Part shown: positions 38,404 to 50,147 of the stretch, one piece after another
Numbering within the stretch: position 1 is the first letter of the stretch
How the letters are laid out: every line of letters begins with the position of its first letter
Assembly (NCBI RefSeq): GCF_963678975.1
Contig: NC_089281.1
Span: forward strand, 11,433,277-11,497,276
Reading direction: 5' to 3'
DNA length: 64,000 nt
Origin: Dysidea avara
Lineage: Eukaryota; Porifera; Demospongiae; Dictyoceratida; Dysideidae
The notes under the pieces: model-generated
What the model saw: only the letters and a program-made list of their open reading frames with translations
Told to the model about the DNA's origin: nothing
Database searches by the model: none
Position numbers and translations under genes: made by a program

Positions 38404-39000
38404 CATTTATTATTTATTTATCTGTAATGTACAGACTCAGTAAGAGTATAACGTACCTATTTATGTTCTTGATTAGCCGGGTAGCGATTGTAAAATGACA
38501 TTCCGATCTATCTTTGAAAGACTCAAGGTCGGGTGCCAAAGCGGTGTTTGTTGGTAAAGCATTCTAGAGTACAATACTTGAAGGGAAATATGATAGTTTA
38601 TATACATTCTAGCTAGTGGTACATCGAAGTGATGGGTATGATGGCTTCGTATTGGATATGGTGCATGGCATGATTTGTGTTACGATGTTATGAGTAGGAA
38701 TATGAAGGATGTTGTTACCAATTTTGTACAGTGTAACTAGCTTAGTTTGAACACAACGTTGTTCTAATGTGGCAGCCCAATGAAGATTTTCAAGTATGCG
38801 AGTGACACTGGAGGTGTATGAATAGTCATTAAAAATAAATCTGGCCATATGGCGTTGAACTGACTTCAAGTTTCTGACTTCAAGTTTCTGACTCTCTTGT
38901 AATGTGTGTGGGAGCCAATACAGTGGAGCAGTGTTCAAGAATGGGCCGTACATAAGATTCATAACATTTTGTCTTACATGATATAGCCCTGACCACAACT
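38404..39000 (-). mobile_element. 5'-truncated LINE fragment
   Basis: The minus-strand frame 38,998-38,609 has the LINE reverse transcriptase C-terminal pattern: LKSVQRHMARFIFNDYSY, then SSVTRILENLHW and LVTLYKIGNNI. The 3' side ends in a TTTA-rich tail (38,404-38,424). It is a different family from the fragment at 33.0 kb (NDYSYTSSV type versus the LVPNL type). Confidence 0.75.
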
Positions 39001-39381
39001 GCCTTTTATGCTGATGCAGTTACAAAGCATCACTTCCCTTTGATTCTTTACATAAGCTTGGTAGAGGCTGGATTGAAGAGGGAGGGGAGGAGGCAAATGC
39101 ACCATGCTGGATCTGCCATTGCTGACATCTTAAAATTGTATTAAACTTCTGTTAGTCTGTCAATAAAGTGAAACAGCTTTGTATAGAATAAGCTGTATAG
39201 AACTAATGTAACAATTGTACTGACATGTCAAAAACAATTGTTCTAATCTATACACTTGCACAATGCAGCTATACTTAGTGTTGATATAAAAACACTACAA
39301 TTCACCCTATCTTGATGCACGGCAGTCTCTTCAGTATAGTGCTAAATCATCCATCAAGCATCTGTATCAAGGAAATCTACC
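39001..39381. other. Upstream region of the ANK-ROC-DD gene
   Basis: About 380 bp likely holding the promoter. CTTCAGT...AGTGCTAA at 39,330 resembles a segment upstream of the related pseudogene (about 26,586), suggesting shared 5' flank. No core promoter motif is certain. Confidence 0.3.
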
Positions 39382-42300
39382 ATGGCACATCAGTTGGATG
39401 ATAGGCTTCATAAGTTGTGCAAACAAGGAAATTTACAAGGAGCAAAGGAGTTTATGGACACTTGCAACAATCTCCCATTATGGTTAGCTCACACTGTAGG
39501 GATGTATGGATATACACCCATGCATGAAGCAGCAAGCAAAAATCGTTCAAAAGTGCTAGAATTGTTACTACAATATGGCGGTGATGTCAACTGTCGTGCT
39601 AACATGTACAGTAAGTGTACTCCACTACATCTAGCAGCATCTGGTGGTCATGTGGATTGTGTACGAGTATTAATAGCAAATAGTGCGGATGTTAACATCC
39701 CTGATATATATGGCCGGACACCTATAGAATCAGCCAAGTACAGCAGACAACATGCTGTAACAAAAGTACTGAAAAGTGCTGGTTAGTGCATTGTATGTCT
39801 GTCACTGTCTATTTTGTACATGTGGTCAGTTGCAATGGTTATCTGGTAGTGGCATATCCTAAGACTACTTTATATCGAAATGACACAAAATTACAAGGAA
39901 TTTATAATTTTACTATGCATGTTGAAACATGACAGGGTATGCATAAGCAAGTAGTTATAGACCAACCTTAATGTTGCACATACAAGGCCATAATGCATGC
40001 AATATCAAACCAATGCACCAGTTGTAAAAAGGAATGTGATAAAAAGATGTCATATCAAAGGTACATATAGTATGAATGGAATATGAGCGCAGTAGAGAAA
40101 CTGATTTATTTGTTTTGTGTGATGAACATTATATGCTTTCACTACCTTGTGACCTCCTGTATATAGTGTCACTTTAGTATCATGTATATACATTTCTTGG
40201 CAATGCATTGATATTACATATGATAGTTTCAGGGTCATGTTGGACACATGAAGAATTCAACCAAGGCTACATGGATGGAATGTTGCCATCATCAGATGCC
40301 CGTGTGGTACTACTAGGACACGAGGGATCAGGAAAAACATGCTTGTCTGACACACTGGTGGGGAAGCATTTCAAGGAGGATACAACTCCAACACAAGGAG
40401 CAGATCAATTTGAAATCAGTGTCACAACAGCTGCCAACTGGGAGCTCATGAATGATTCTGAAAAACTAAATATTGTAGGGAAACAAGTTTTCCTTGAGAT
40501 TGAGTTTTACTTGGCTTCATCACCTCCATCCATGAATGGCAATCATCCAGTTGCTAGAGCAAACAGTGGTGTATTTTCGTACTTTCTAAATCTGCTTAGT
40601 TCACCACGCACTAAAACATTTCAACTTCACAAAGGGTTTGCTCCTATTTCAACAGAAGAGTTTCAACAACTGCAAGCCCTGCAAGAGCGATATGATCCAG
40701 AGAAGAAGTACATTCATCTGTGGGATTTTGCTGGCCAGCAGGTACATAAGTATCTAATACTACACTGGCTTTGCACACAATGTGTGTAGCAGAAGTAACT
40801 GCTACGTTTGTGTGAATGAGAATTATATGCTGTATTAAATATATGCAGGCTGTCTAACTATGTACATTGCACATTAATTGGTATATTCAACAGGCTTAGG
40901 AGAAACACAACACACTACTGAATACAAGTCGTCGTTTTTGTTACACATATTATTTGGTTTTATGCTGTAATTATCATCTCGCAATCATGAAGCATACACA
41001 TTGCATTTTTTCCAAATAAAACCATGCAAACTGCGATGATCTAGTTTATTCCCAGAAAAATCTACATACTTTTCTGCCCCAGGCTGTCTATTTAGCACCT
41101 GGTGTAGTCACACCAGTACAACTGGCGTATATAGTCACAAAATGAATGCAGCTGTTTTATCCGTCTAACATACCTAGAGTCATTTGTACTACTCCCTGAT
41201 GTATTATGTATTTCCAACAAATCCATTTTGACAAAGTGTCTGACCATAAGATTAGTAAACCCACTTTTCATTTAAAATAAAATGTGCATGCACATTTGTA
41301 TGTGCACGTATAGGCTTTAAATGCATGATAATGATATTTACTTTTTCATCCAGGTATTTCAACACACGCATGGGCTATTCTTATCTGATGAAGTTGTTTG
41401 TCTTTTCATATTTAATGCTGGAAAATCCTTATATGACATTCCAGATCATCGATATCCTGATGATATCACCCCTTCAAAGTCTGGAGTTGAATCAATATGC
41501 CATTGGATGGAAGTTGTTAGTGCTCGTGTTAGCCATGAAAGCACCAGCAAAGATGATTTATCTAAGCTTCTCCCTACGTATGTGCTTGTTGCCACTCACA
41601 TTGATGAACTCCATGAAGACATAACTGTAGCTAAAAAGATTGCTTTTGACATGATAGTACCTGTATTGTTAAAAGAATTAGAAGGTAAACCATTCTTAAA
41701 TCACATTGCAGGGTCAAAGAATAGTAAGTTATTTACAGAAGAGTCACCATCAATATTTTTCATGAGCAATAAAAAACGAGACCCAGCTGTTATCAACCAG
41801 CTCAAGAAAGTAATAACAAAAATAGCATTTGCCAATAAACAACCACGACCAATTCGATACTTAAAAATGGAGAGAAAAATCCTGCATTTGGCTTACAAAG
41901 ACAGAGTCAGTGTTATTACCCTTTCTCAAGGCAAAGAGATAGCAGAAAGCTGTGGATTATCTGATAGTGAAAAGCTTGAGACTTTGCAGTATTTACATCA
42001 AAAAGGCACTCTTCTTTACTTCGCTGAAGTACCTGACATTATTATTTTGTCCCCAAATTGGCTTGCAAAGCTACTAACATATGCTCTGACCACTTTAAAA
42101 TGTTACCCAAGAAAATTTCCACTTAACATACATGCTGAAATGCTTAGGAAAGAAGGTTTACTTGAAGAACAACTTTTACAGTGGAGCATAGAACAATTCC
42201 TAGAAGCTGAAGCTGATCAAAAAATACCTCTTATAACACCTCAGCAAACTGCACAGCTGTTCATCAATTTCAAGCTAATGGCAGATGTCACCTCTTCTTC

Positions 42301-44256
42301 ACTAGCAAATAAACAGTCACAAATAGAACAAAGAAAAGAAAATGAAAGATTGTATTTGGTCCCTCACCTTTTACCTAAGGAAACTGACATTACTTTGACA
42401 AAGCCATGTTACAGATTTTTGTACCATTTTCCAGGAGGGTTTATATCTGAAGTTGTCTTCAATCAAGTTGTTGTGATGTGTGCAGAATGGAATGGCAACC
42501 ACCACTATGATTTAATAAAGTGAGCATACAAATATGTGCATTGTAACCAGTTGTGTTTACATAATATTGTAGAGTATCCTACCAACATGTTCACCTTGAA
42601 TTAGGAGATACTCAAACATATGTAGTTAGACCACTACATGAAGCTAAAGTAATTGAATTGTCAATATTTCGTTACACTGCTAATGCTGATGATGGAGAAG
42701 CCAATGCAGATACAGTTGAGCTTGTTTATATATTGCAACAATTTATTAATGATGCATTAGAACAGCACATGAAAGCATTTCACAAATTTCCCATATGCAG
42801 TTATATTCCTTGTTCAAAATGTGATCATTTACACATCAAGTTTGAAAAGGCTAAAACATGTAGTGTTGTGCCATGTAACACTACTGTTCACACTAAATGT
42901 GATATTACAAAGTACCACAAGTTGTTTCTAAATACTACAGGTTGCCATTGTAAAGTACACAGTAAAAAATAAAAGGTAGATTTAACCCACATTTGAGTTG
43001 AAACTCAGGTAACCCAAATTTTATAGGTAGAAATAAGTATAATATATTAAATAAACAATGCCAATGTAGTTTAAAATAGTTACATGGTAAAAATTATAGT
43101 AAAATATATATCTAACCAAGTAGATCTAACAAGCATTAAATATCTAGGTAGTTATATACTACATTTGAAGTTGTTTCTACCTTTCTTTTTTTACAGTGTA
43201 AATAGAAAGATGATGCCTCTATAGCTATGCAGCTATTATATGTATGTATATGCAGGTGCACCTGCAGGTAATCCATTGCTGCCTGCAGAGGTTTCTGAAA
43301 GTACACCGATGGATCTTGACAAAGGTAGATTTGTGCATTATAATGTTGCAGAGGTGCTTACCTTATATTATCAGAACCGGTGATGAAGGATTTACGCAAA
43401 ATAGCAATCCCCAGTATTGCTTCAGAGTGGAAGATTGTTGCAGATTTTCTAGATTATGATATTCCAATAATTAATCTTTTTGCAGCAACTGGCAAGGAAG
43501 ATCCTATGAAGTGTTGCATAGAGTTGTTTACTGATTGGTTGAGTACTGATAATGGACGAAAGCCAAAAACATGGTCTACTTTGATAGAAACTCTCAAAAC
43601 CATTCCTCAACTATCAGGAGTTGCTGAACACATAGAAAAATTGCTGAAATGTGAGCATCATCTTTGTATACTAGCTATAGCACACTACATGTAGCTATAG
43701 CTAGTATATTTGAATTCAGCTAGTCATAATTTTGCAGCTACAATACCTGTATTGCATATTTAGCCAATAACCAATCATACAAGCAGACTATTGTATATAC
43801 ATAGATTAATACACACAAATGCATCATTATTATGACAAAATGTATTCTTCATTTAGGTGAAACCACAGTGTCTATTGCCCTTCCTAACTTACGTGGGATC
43901 TTAGCTCTACGTATGTTAAATAGACATTAATGTGAACATTGATATTGTTTGTTATTCCTTTAGCACCGAAGATGAAAGAATTACATCAATTTGTTATACC
44001 ACATATAGCAGCATACTGGAGAGAAGTTGCTGACTATCTTAAGTATACAATTGGTGTGATCAAAACCATAAAAGAAAAATACAACTATGATCCTGCTAAA
44101 TGTTGTGATGAACTTTTTAGAAACTGGTTGTGCACCAGCAATGGAGTGGAACCAAAGACCTGGTCTACACTGATTAACACACTTAAAGACATTAAGGATT
44201 TGGAGGAGGTTGCAAAGAAAATTGAACAGCAGATCACAAAGATATATAAGAGATAA
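39382..44256 (+). CDS. Roco protein: ankyrin-ROC-COR-death-death domains
   Basis: Exons by frame, splice signals and paralogy: 39,382-39,781; 40,233-40,741; 41,354-42,519; 42,573-42,961; 43,256-43,324; 43,375-43,650; 43,857-43,910; 43,964-44,256. Intron phases are 1, 0, 2, 1, 1, 1, 1 and all join in frame, giving about 1,051 residues. Ankyrin repeats fill residues 1-133. ROC has P-loop GHEGSGKT (162-169) and G3 DFAGQQ split from the next exon by an intron. COR spans about 400-760, then a Cys/His-rich stretch (CSYIPCSKCDHLH), a linker, and two death-domain-like modules (about 845-936 and 955-1,051; EWKIVADFL and YWREVADYL in helix 1). The layout recalls DAPK1 without its kinase. A role in cell-death or immune signalling is inferred. 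The start has a good context (A at -3, G at +4). The end of exon 4 is uncertain (42,949 or 42,961). Confidence 0.82.
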
Positions 44257-44429
44257 AGTATTGCACTATCATAACATAGATACAGAACTGTCATGAATAT
44301 ACCAAACTGATGAAACTGTACTTTTTAAACAGTGGCACAACCTTTATGAATAACAGTATATGTACACTTAATATTGTAACTTTAAATGTACAACAGACAC
44401 TAGAATTACTTTCCATGATAGCTGAAAAT

Positions 44430-44620
44430 AGTACCATGCCTGCAGTTTGAATCCCAGGGTTGGAGTTTTTTTTCCTTTTTTGGCCCATTTCTATTTCACC
44501 TTATTAGTTGGCTTAAAATTGTCTTAAAGTCTCTGATATCTGTTTATTATGTTAGGTAATTCAAAGACTACAGCAATGCTGCTGTAGCTAGACCTTCAAT
44601 GCTGGTCACTCTAAAATTAA
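44430..44620 (+). mobile_element. tRNA-derived SINE, second copy
   Basis: Shares the B-box-like region (CTGCAGTTTGAATCCCAGGG) and the downstream body with the copy at 36,176, ending CTTCAATGCTGGTCACT. It lacks the long trinucleotide tail. Confidence 0.65.
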
Positions 44621-44999
44621 TTGTATATGGGTGCCATATTGAGTATGACATTATAACATATTATTTTACTAAAGCACAAACACAACACATTGATGTAATT
44701 TAATAATATTTAAGGTGGTTTATTAAATAATTAAACAGTTCACTAAATAAATGTATATAGTTTGAATGTGTGGTTTACTAGTTAAATCAATTGATGTTGG
44801 TTTTACTAAAAAATCAAACAGACAGTAAATATATAGAACTCTTTACCAGTATCTCTTAAGTTGACACCATCTATTTTATGGAATGCCGTTGTGGACAAAA
44901 ATCCATTTTTAAGTATGTACTATATAAATAAATGCATGTATCATTTTGTGTATGCTTGCATGCCTTTCGCATATTTATACATATAGGCATTTCAACTTT

Positions 45000-46262
45000 C
45001 AACACTCAAATAGTCATTTCACCACTTCAACTATTGCTTCATAACTCTCAAACAATAATTTCACCACTTCAACCTTTGCTTCATATTCTCTCAAACAGTC
45101 ATTTCACCACTTCAACTATTGCTTCATATTCACACTTCAAAACTCAAACAGTCATTTCAGCACTTCAACTATTGCTTCATATTCACACTTCAACTCTCAA
45201 ACAGTCATTTCAGCACTTCAACTATTGCTTCATATTCACACTTCAACTCTCAAACAGTCATTTCAGCACTTCAACTCTTGCTTCATATTCACACTTCAAC
45301 TCTCAAACAGTCATTTCAGCACTTCAACTATTGCTTCATATTCACACTTCAACACTCAAACAGTCATTTCAGCACTTCAACTCTTGCTTCATATTCACAC
45401 TTCAACACTCAAACAGTCATTTCAGCACTTCAACTCTTGCTTCATATTCACACTTCAACTCTCAAACAGTCATTTCACCACTTCAACTATTGCTTCATAT
45501 TCACACTTCAACACTCAAACAGTCATTTCACCACTTCAACTCTTGCTTCATATTCACACTTCAACACTCAAACAGTCATTTCACCACTTCAACTCTTGCT
45601 TCATATTCACACTTCAACACTCAAACAGTCATTTCACCACTTCAACTCTTGCTTCATATTCACACTTCAACACTCAAACAGTCATTTCACCACTTCAACT
45701 ATTGCTTCATATTCACACTTCAACACTCAAACAGTCATTTCACCACTTCAACTATTGCTTCATATTCACACTTCAACTCTCAAACAGTCATTTCACCACT
45801 TCAACTATTGCTTCATATTCACACTTCAACACTCAAATAGTCATTTCACCACTTCAACTCTTGCTTCATATTCATACTTCAACACTCAAATAGTCATTTC
45901 ACCACTTCAACTCTTGCTTCATATTCACACTTCAACACTCAAACAGTCATTTCACCACTTCAACTATTGCTTCATATTCACACTTCAACTCTCAAACAGT
46001 CATTTCACCACTTCAACTATTGCTTCATATTCACACTTCAACACTCAAATAGTCATTTCACCACTTCAACTCTTGCTTCATATTCATACTTCAACACTCA
46101 AATAGTCATTTCACCACTTCAACTCTTGCTTCATATTCACACTTCAACACTCAAATAGTCATTTCACCACTTCAACTCTTGCTTCATATTCATACTTCAA
46201 CACTCAAACAGTCATTTCGTTGCTTCAACTCTTGCTTCATTTTCACACTTCAACTCTCAATT
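45000..46262 (+). repeat. 53-bp tandem array, about 24 copies
   Basis: The unit begins TCATTTCA(C/G)CACTTCAACT and has period 53. Units differ at a few positions (CACC versus CAGC, CTATTG versus CTCTTG, CACACTT versus CATACTT). The array lacks stops, so all three frames stay open for hundreds of codons; because 53 is not a multiple of three, each frame cycles through the others. These are not genes. Confidence 0.95.
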
Positions 46263-46619
46263 GTTCTCATCAATTCTCCTCAGTGGCAATTCTGTAACCT
46301 CGTGTACCCTCGTGTACAAGGGACATATCACAAACGTTGTTGTATGGCTGCAGTATAAAGGTGGAGTCTGGAGATTCAGAGCAGGAATCTTGCAATTTGA
46401 TTTGAAACAGGCTTAATTACAATCAACTTTCAAGTAATGCGCCGATCAATGTCATGCTGAGGGTGAAGGAATACAGGAGATGAGTGTCTGCCATGAAAAA
46501 CAATTGGCTGTCAAATCCCCATTATGTCCTCACCTTTTGTAGGAGGGTAACTAGCTAGATGCATATATTCAATTCATGTGACATGAATAGCCATTTATGG
46601 TATGTGAGCATAGAGCCGG

Positions 46620-46817
46620 ATGGCTGTCAATTGCCCCAGGAATGTAGACAAGAATCGACAATCACATATGGAGATGCCCCGGGAGGGGGTGGGGATGGGA
46701 CATGACACTGATAGGTGCATGACACCTTCCCATAGATTTTTACCAATACTAGACATTGCATGTGAGGATCAAAGTGCCAAAGTATGCCTGTTGTACTTTC
46801 CATACAGTACCAATTAG
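46620..46817 (+). other. Open frame in the inverted-repeat arm, unknown
   Basis: A 65-codon frame beginning MAVNCPRNVDKN that occurs again, with one residue changed, in the mirror arm at 53,869-54,066 (-). It has no recognised family and is likely part of a transposon or chance. The CCCCGGGAGGGGGTGGGG stretch is GC-rich for this genome. Confidence 0.2.
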
Positions 46818-48077
46818 CTGCATTACTGTACTCTATGAGTCATTCGTACAGAAGAGTTATGCGGATAGCCAGGTATTAGTATAGTCTCTAACAGCAGTGT
46901 CTCAGTTGTTCTTTGTTTTTTTCTAAATCAATGTACATGATATTGTATAGTCACTATAGCTATGGCTAATGAGATAATGCGTTCTAGCCAGGGATGCACA
47001 TAGGTCTATAGTATGGTCGATTAGTATGCAGAGTCTTCCTGTACACTGGTGTCCTTGTGAAGGAAGCCTGATGTAATGAAGCTTTATGTATGAGTGTGAG
47101 ATCAGGAGCTATGCCGACAGTAGTGTCCTTTAAAAAATTTTGATGCTGTTCCATCTGGACCAGCTGATTTGTTTGGATCTAATTCTTGCAGTAGTTGAAG
47201 TACAGGTACACACACCTTCTGTTGTAATATTCATTGGTGAGATATTGGGAAACACAGTACCTTCAAGAGTGGCAATTGCAGCTGTGGAGTGAGTATAAAG
47301 ACAGACTTAAACCGATCATTTTAAATAGTAGCTTTTAATGAGATCTGGTTCTTTGCATTGCACTTTCCTTGCTATTGGATTGCCCCACAACAAGGCACTT
47401 GTCAGTGAAATGTATGGGCCTGCCTGTCATTTAGGGGTGGTTTGGAAGCTCATTAAATAGCACTTGGTCATGGAATCCCACCAGGTTTTGCATATAGAGA
47501 GTCTTGCAACCTGAGTGCTGCAGCTACAGTGCAGCCAGTACATAAAGTGTCACTATAGTAGAAGCTTGTATTATCTCTTGAATGTCTTACACTTGTTAGC
47601 TGGTGGTTCAACAAGTACAGCTCACCTATAAGGCCTGGTTTAACCTCATAGTACTGATGGGCTAGGCGGCATTTGGAAGAACACCCATCTCTGGTTCAGA
47701 GAGAAGCAGCTGCCATGCTACGCAAAACCATTAATTTATCGTGCAGACAAGTTCATAATCGGAAGGATATTAAATATCCTTTTAGGTTTGAACAGTTGTC
47801 AAGGGCAGATTTAGAGTAGTGCTTGAGCACCCCTTCGGAATTTTAAAATATTTCCTAGCTAGGAAGCTAGTAGAAACAACAGGTGCAGTTACATGTTAAG
47901 TGTAAATAAGAATAGAAAGGAGCACAGGGAAGTGATAATATTTTCTGTATGTGTGAATGTAATGAGTGATGAGAGTAATCCAAGTATTGAAGAGAGGTGT
48001 TCAAGCTTTTTTTGTACAGACTGAAATACTCAAATAGAGCAGTCAAGTACTAACAGCACTTGTTTTTGGAAAATCAG

Positions 48078-49397
48078 CCCATCCTCATTAACAATTGTGC
48101 TGTTTTTTGTTTTGTTCCCCCCCCCCCCCCCCCCTCCCCCTATGGAAGTTATCACCAGTCGCTGGCATGCCTTCAGCATTGATTATACATACAGATATAC
48201 TAGTGGACATTTAATCCTTATTCTTCAGTTCATAACCTTGGCTGAATTAGGGATTATATGCCCGCCGGTAAGTATATCTGCACCTCCCTTGTTTCGCCAC
48301 TTTTTAGCTGCCTTTGTTTCAATGCTTTTTTCTTTGATTCCTAATCCACCGTAAAATTCTCAATTTCCTTCTACTTGTTTGTTCACCTTGCTGTAACATG
48401 ATTATGACTGTTGAACTCGTGCATACACAGCATAATATTATACACAAATACTGACTGTATTTATTCCATCTATGTTTTGGTATTGGAACTAATAATAGTG
48501 CAGAAATTTTACCTAAGCTCAAACAAAAACAGACCACGAGCTCCAATAGTGAACAACATTGGAGCCATTTGTAGATTTGAGGTTCGTTTTGTCTCATTAT
48601 GGGGACCTTTTTAAAATGGTTGTTTCAATACTGACCAAAGACAGGATTAGTATAGGTAGTATTGGAGCGCTATTTTTGCTGTGTTACTGCATTAGAGAAA
48701 GGCATCAGGCATGCCATAAAATTAATAAATCTAGCATACGAACGCATCCCAGCAATTGATTACGTACTGAACACTTAAGTGGCTAATACCTTCAGCTATA
48801 TGCATTATTTACAAGGAACTGTATGAGAAGCGTCTCAGTCCGTGATTAATCCAGTCACTACAAAAGATATAAGCGTGATTGCTAACCAGCTATAGAGGGA
48901 AGCAGTATTGCGCTATTGCAATTGCACCATAATTGGTGAAAAGGTACATCTTGGGGTGAAGTGGTACAAAGAAATCAAGCCCGTAGCCTTATCAATTGTC
49001 GAGTTATGCTTGGCTGAGGCATCAGTTAGTTTGTTAGCATAAATTTTGTAACATAGAGATTTTTGAAAACTCCACAGAACCTTCCTTGTTGGGAAGTTTT
49101 GGGGTCAATCTGAAGACATTTTGGGCTTGTTGGTTATGCCTAATCAATGCTGCCACATTTTCATGAAGGAAAAATGAGGTTGGTTTTAGGGTAATATTTT
49201 AGGCTAGAAAAATCCTAAACTTTATGATCCCTAAAATAAGAACTATGACTTAAAGCCCCCTTGCGAATGCTGTAAAATATTTGACTCCAATCACTCGATA
49301 CAACCAAAGGTCAACTAATGTAATTTTCCTGAATCATAGTTTAGAAGCATATCATGTCGATTCTATTGTAAATGTAAAATTGCATTTATTTTGTTAG
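48078..49397. other. Spacer of the large inverted repeat, 5' part
   Basis: Begins close to a long C run (48,117-48,140). A strong donor-like CCGGTAAGTAT occurs at about 48,268, but no exon could be supported upstream of it. No other feature recognised. Confidence 0.4.
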
Positions 49398-50147
49398 ATC
49401 AGAGCAGCTACATCCAACAATGAAGTGCAAGCCGTATTTGATGGTGAGCAATACCTCAACCAGAGTGCTCTAATGGAAACCGGCTACATGAAGCCGTTTG
49501 AGGCCCTAACAACTGATGATAAAGACGAAATAATTTCAATATTAATAGACTACCATTGTCTCGAAGGCTGCAATGGACCAGTTTGCGGAGGGACTGCAGT
49601 GCACTGGTGTGCTACATTACATGAAACATCATGATGGCTGTGTATTAAGAGATCTGTTTAGGTTTTGACCATCAGTTCTGACTGCAGGTATAAACAGATC
49701 GATCAATGATTCCTGCACATATACATACGCACATCTGTATTTATAGAATCGCTAAAGGAATTGTTCTCTGTGACATATTCAGGAGATGACCAGAGGAGTG
49801 TAGAGGAACAGGCTTATGTTTTCTTTGGAGATTTTCTGGATGACTGTGAAGGTACAGTACTTAAAGTTGCCAGTATACATTGAATATACAACTGTCTCAC
49901 TGTAGCTGGTGACATAGAGTGCACATTAGAACATGTGCTAGTATTTTTCACTGGGGCTGACTCAGTCCCAGTGGGAGGATTTGGTAAGAAAATCGAACTG
50001 ATCTTCTTGGGTGATGATAAGATTCTTCCAACATCCTCCACGTGTTTTCTGACTTTGAGAATGCCTACATGCCACCGTACCAACAAAGACTTTAATGATA
50101 ACATGATTCTAGGATTTAGATGCAGTAATTTCTTTGGCTATGTTTAG
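49398..50147 (+). pseudogene. HECT E3 ubiquitin ligase, broken 3' end
   Basis: Three exons: 49,398-49,687, 49,783-49,851 and 49,906-50,147. The last encodes the HECT C-lobe: LEHVLVFFTGADSVP, GFGKKIELIF and LPTSSTCFLTLRMP. The latter contains the putative thioester-forming cysteine (codon 50,043), ending at GFRCSNFFGYV. HECT ligases accept ubiquitin on this Cys and pass it to substrates. The splice phases (1 and 1) join cleanly. The first exon has a +1 frameshift at about 49,561-49,564 (between DYHCL and KAAMDQF) and an in-frame TGA at 49,666. Upstream HECT exons are missing, so it is a 5'-truncated, probably dead copy. It lies wholly inside the spacer of the large inverted repeat. Confidence 0.75.

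Larger units (their letters stand above)
44877..48077 (+). repeat. Large inverted repeat, left arm
   Basis: From TATGGAATGCCGTTGTGG to TTTTTGGAAAATCAG this arm is the reverse complement of 52,609-55,410. The 1.8 kb inside the tandem array aligns without length change (paired coordinates sum to 100,686) and appears more than 99% identical by eye. For example, the two mirror open frames at 46,620-46,817 and 53,869-54,066 differ by one residue (L versus S). The arm holds a 53-bp tandem array and a dead LINE reverse transcriptase piece on the minus strand (about 46,886-47,216). Confidence 0.95.

Noticed and set aside
44932-46158. Three overlapping 200-330 codon frames with HFNYCFIFTLQ-type repeats, and their mirrors at 54,328-55,355
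   Set aside because: A stop-free 53-bp satellite keeps every frame open and each frame rotates into the others; no selection for protein is evident.
45000-46262. CRISPR-like array
   Set aside because: The repeats are contiguous without unique spacers, and the context is a eukaryotic genome.
48240-48275. HECT upstream exon ending at the strong donor GTAAGTAT
   Set aside because: The sequence before it has no HECT similarity and no matching acceptor or phase could be supported.
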